Positions 5,918-6,576 of a stretch of 6,576 bases of DNA are shown one piece after another (within the stretch, counting starts at the first letter, position 1; each line of letters begins with the position of its first letter). The translations under genes and the position numbers were made by a program. A model generated the notes under the pieces. The model searched no databases, was not told where the DNA came from, and was given only the letters and a program-made list of their open reading frames with translations. Source of the DNA: Gammaproteobacteria bacterium (GTDB taxonomy: Bacteria; Pseudomonadota; Gammaproteobacteria; SZUA-229); NCBI GenBank assembly GCA_016764035.1, contig JAESSQ010000257.1, positions 1 to 6,576 on the forward strand, written 5' to 3'.

Positions 5918-6576
5918 ATATAATAAAAATGACATGCAAAGTTAAAATATTATTGAGCGTGCTATTAATTACAGCATGTATGCAATCGACTGCCGTTTTT
6001 AGTACCGGCGATTCGCCTGAATGGGTTCACGGCGAACCAGATATGTACCCAAATTTTAAGTATCTGTCAGCTACAGGTTCCGCCTCAAAATCGGAACAAG
6101 CAAAAGCTCGGGCCTTGTCAAATTTAGCCAAAATTTTTGAAGTGCAGATAAGGGAAGTTTCAACAACTTCGCAAGATATTCAGACGCACCAAAAAGAAGG
6201 GGTGGAAACGGTAGAAAAAACAGCGCGTATTGCCAGTACGGTTAATTTAAAAACAGACAAAATGATTCAGGGCGCACGCATTGCTGAACAATGGCAGAAC
6301 AGCGCTGACTTAACTTACCACGCGTTGGCTGTGCTGGATCGTGTTCAAGCGGGTAATAATATTCGTGGAGAAATGCGTCAGCTGGATGAGGAAACCCAAT
6401 ATGCTTTAAATCAGCAGCGTAATCGAAATGATGCGTTGCTTAAAATTTCAGATTTACATAAAGCAACGATCTTGCAACAAGATAGACGGACCTTACAAAA
6501 AACACTGAAAATTATCGATGTAAATGGAAAGGGTGTGTCAGCAAATTGGAGTTTTGCAGAACTCAACGAGCAATTA
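5914..6576 (+). CDS. LPP20-family putative lipoprotein, 5' part (cut by window edge)
   Basis: An open frame of 221 codons runs to the right edge without a stop. It starts with GTG at 5914, overlapping the TGA of the previous gene as GTGA, which suggests translational coupling; an ATG at 5929 (M6) is the alternative. A signal sequence with core ILLSVLLITAC puts the probable lipidated Cys at residue 22 (counting from the GTG). The mature part opens with SPEWVHG (34-40), then YLSATGSASKSEQAKARALSNLAKIFEVQI (about 50-79). That start (P-x-W-V, then G-x-G/S-like and the alanine-rich helix) is the signature of the LPP20 domain. Later stretches include VNLKTDKMIQGARIAEQW and YHALAVLDR, also typical. 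Beyond about residue 150 the sequence is a Gln/Asp/Arg-rich, probably helical extension. LPP20 proteins are envelope lipoproteins of largely unknown function; FlgP of vibrios, a flagellar outer-membrane lipoprotein, is one studied relative. No flagellar gene is in view, so the role here is more likely shared with the two genes upstream. Confidence 0.83.
   Translation, partial: MNIIKMTCKVKILLSVLLITACMQSTAVFSTGDSPEWVHGEPDMYPNFKYLSATGSASKSEQAKARALSNLAKIFEVQIREVSTTSQDIQTHQKEGVETVEKTARIASTVNLKTDKMIQGARIAEQWQNSADLTYHALAVLDRVQAGNNIRGEMRQLDEETQYALNQQRNRNDALLKISDLHKATILQQDRRTLQKTLKIIDVNGKGVSANWSFAELNEQL

Noticed and set aside
1..6576. Search by eye for CRISPR repeats, IS ends, tRNA or rRNA and phage genes
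   Set aside because: Nothing found; coding density and gene content look like ordinary chromosome.

Overview
The window looks like a chromosomal segment of a marine or salt-adapted gammaproteobacterium of moderate to low GC content. The reasons are the gene order mtaD-ubiG-mupP, which is familiar from Pseudomonas and its relatives, an NhaD-type Na+/H+ antiporter, and a set of envelope lipoprotein genes typical of Gram-negative bacteria. I see no mobile element, CRISPR array, tRNA or rRNA. The assignments come from reading the translated sequence and recalling protein families; no search was run.

Left half, minus strand (1-3619). Reading in the direction of transcription: mtaD (methylthioadenosine/S-adenosylhomocysteine deaminase), then ubiG (ubiquinone O-methyltransferase), then mupP (HAD phosphatase, probably for N-acetylmuramate 6-phosphate and often mislabelled gph). 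After an AT-rich gap of about 200 bp comes the 5' part of nhaD, which runs off the left edge. The first three genes are spaced 58 and 20 bp apart and look like one transcript. UbiG uses SAM and releases SAH, and MtaD can consume SAH or MTA, so the first two genes are metabolically linked. MupP belongs to peptidoglycan recycling.

A 259-bp intergenic region (3620-3878) separates this block from a divergent plus-strand block. It is AT-rich towards the right and contains a strong Shine-Dalgarno sequence just before the plus-strand block.

Right half, plus strand (3879-6576). This is a cluster of three putative lipoproteins: an LpoB-like protein, a COG3014-family TPR-like protein, and an LPP20-family protein cut by the right edge. 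The second and third genes overlap by 4 bp (GTGA). All three have N-terminal signals ending in a plausible lipobox cysteine. They are probably co-exported to the outer membrane and may act together, perhaps on peptidoglycan synthesis through the LpoB-like member. The trio recurs as an annotation pattern, but I know of no experimental function for it as a unit. It is the most interesting content here.
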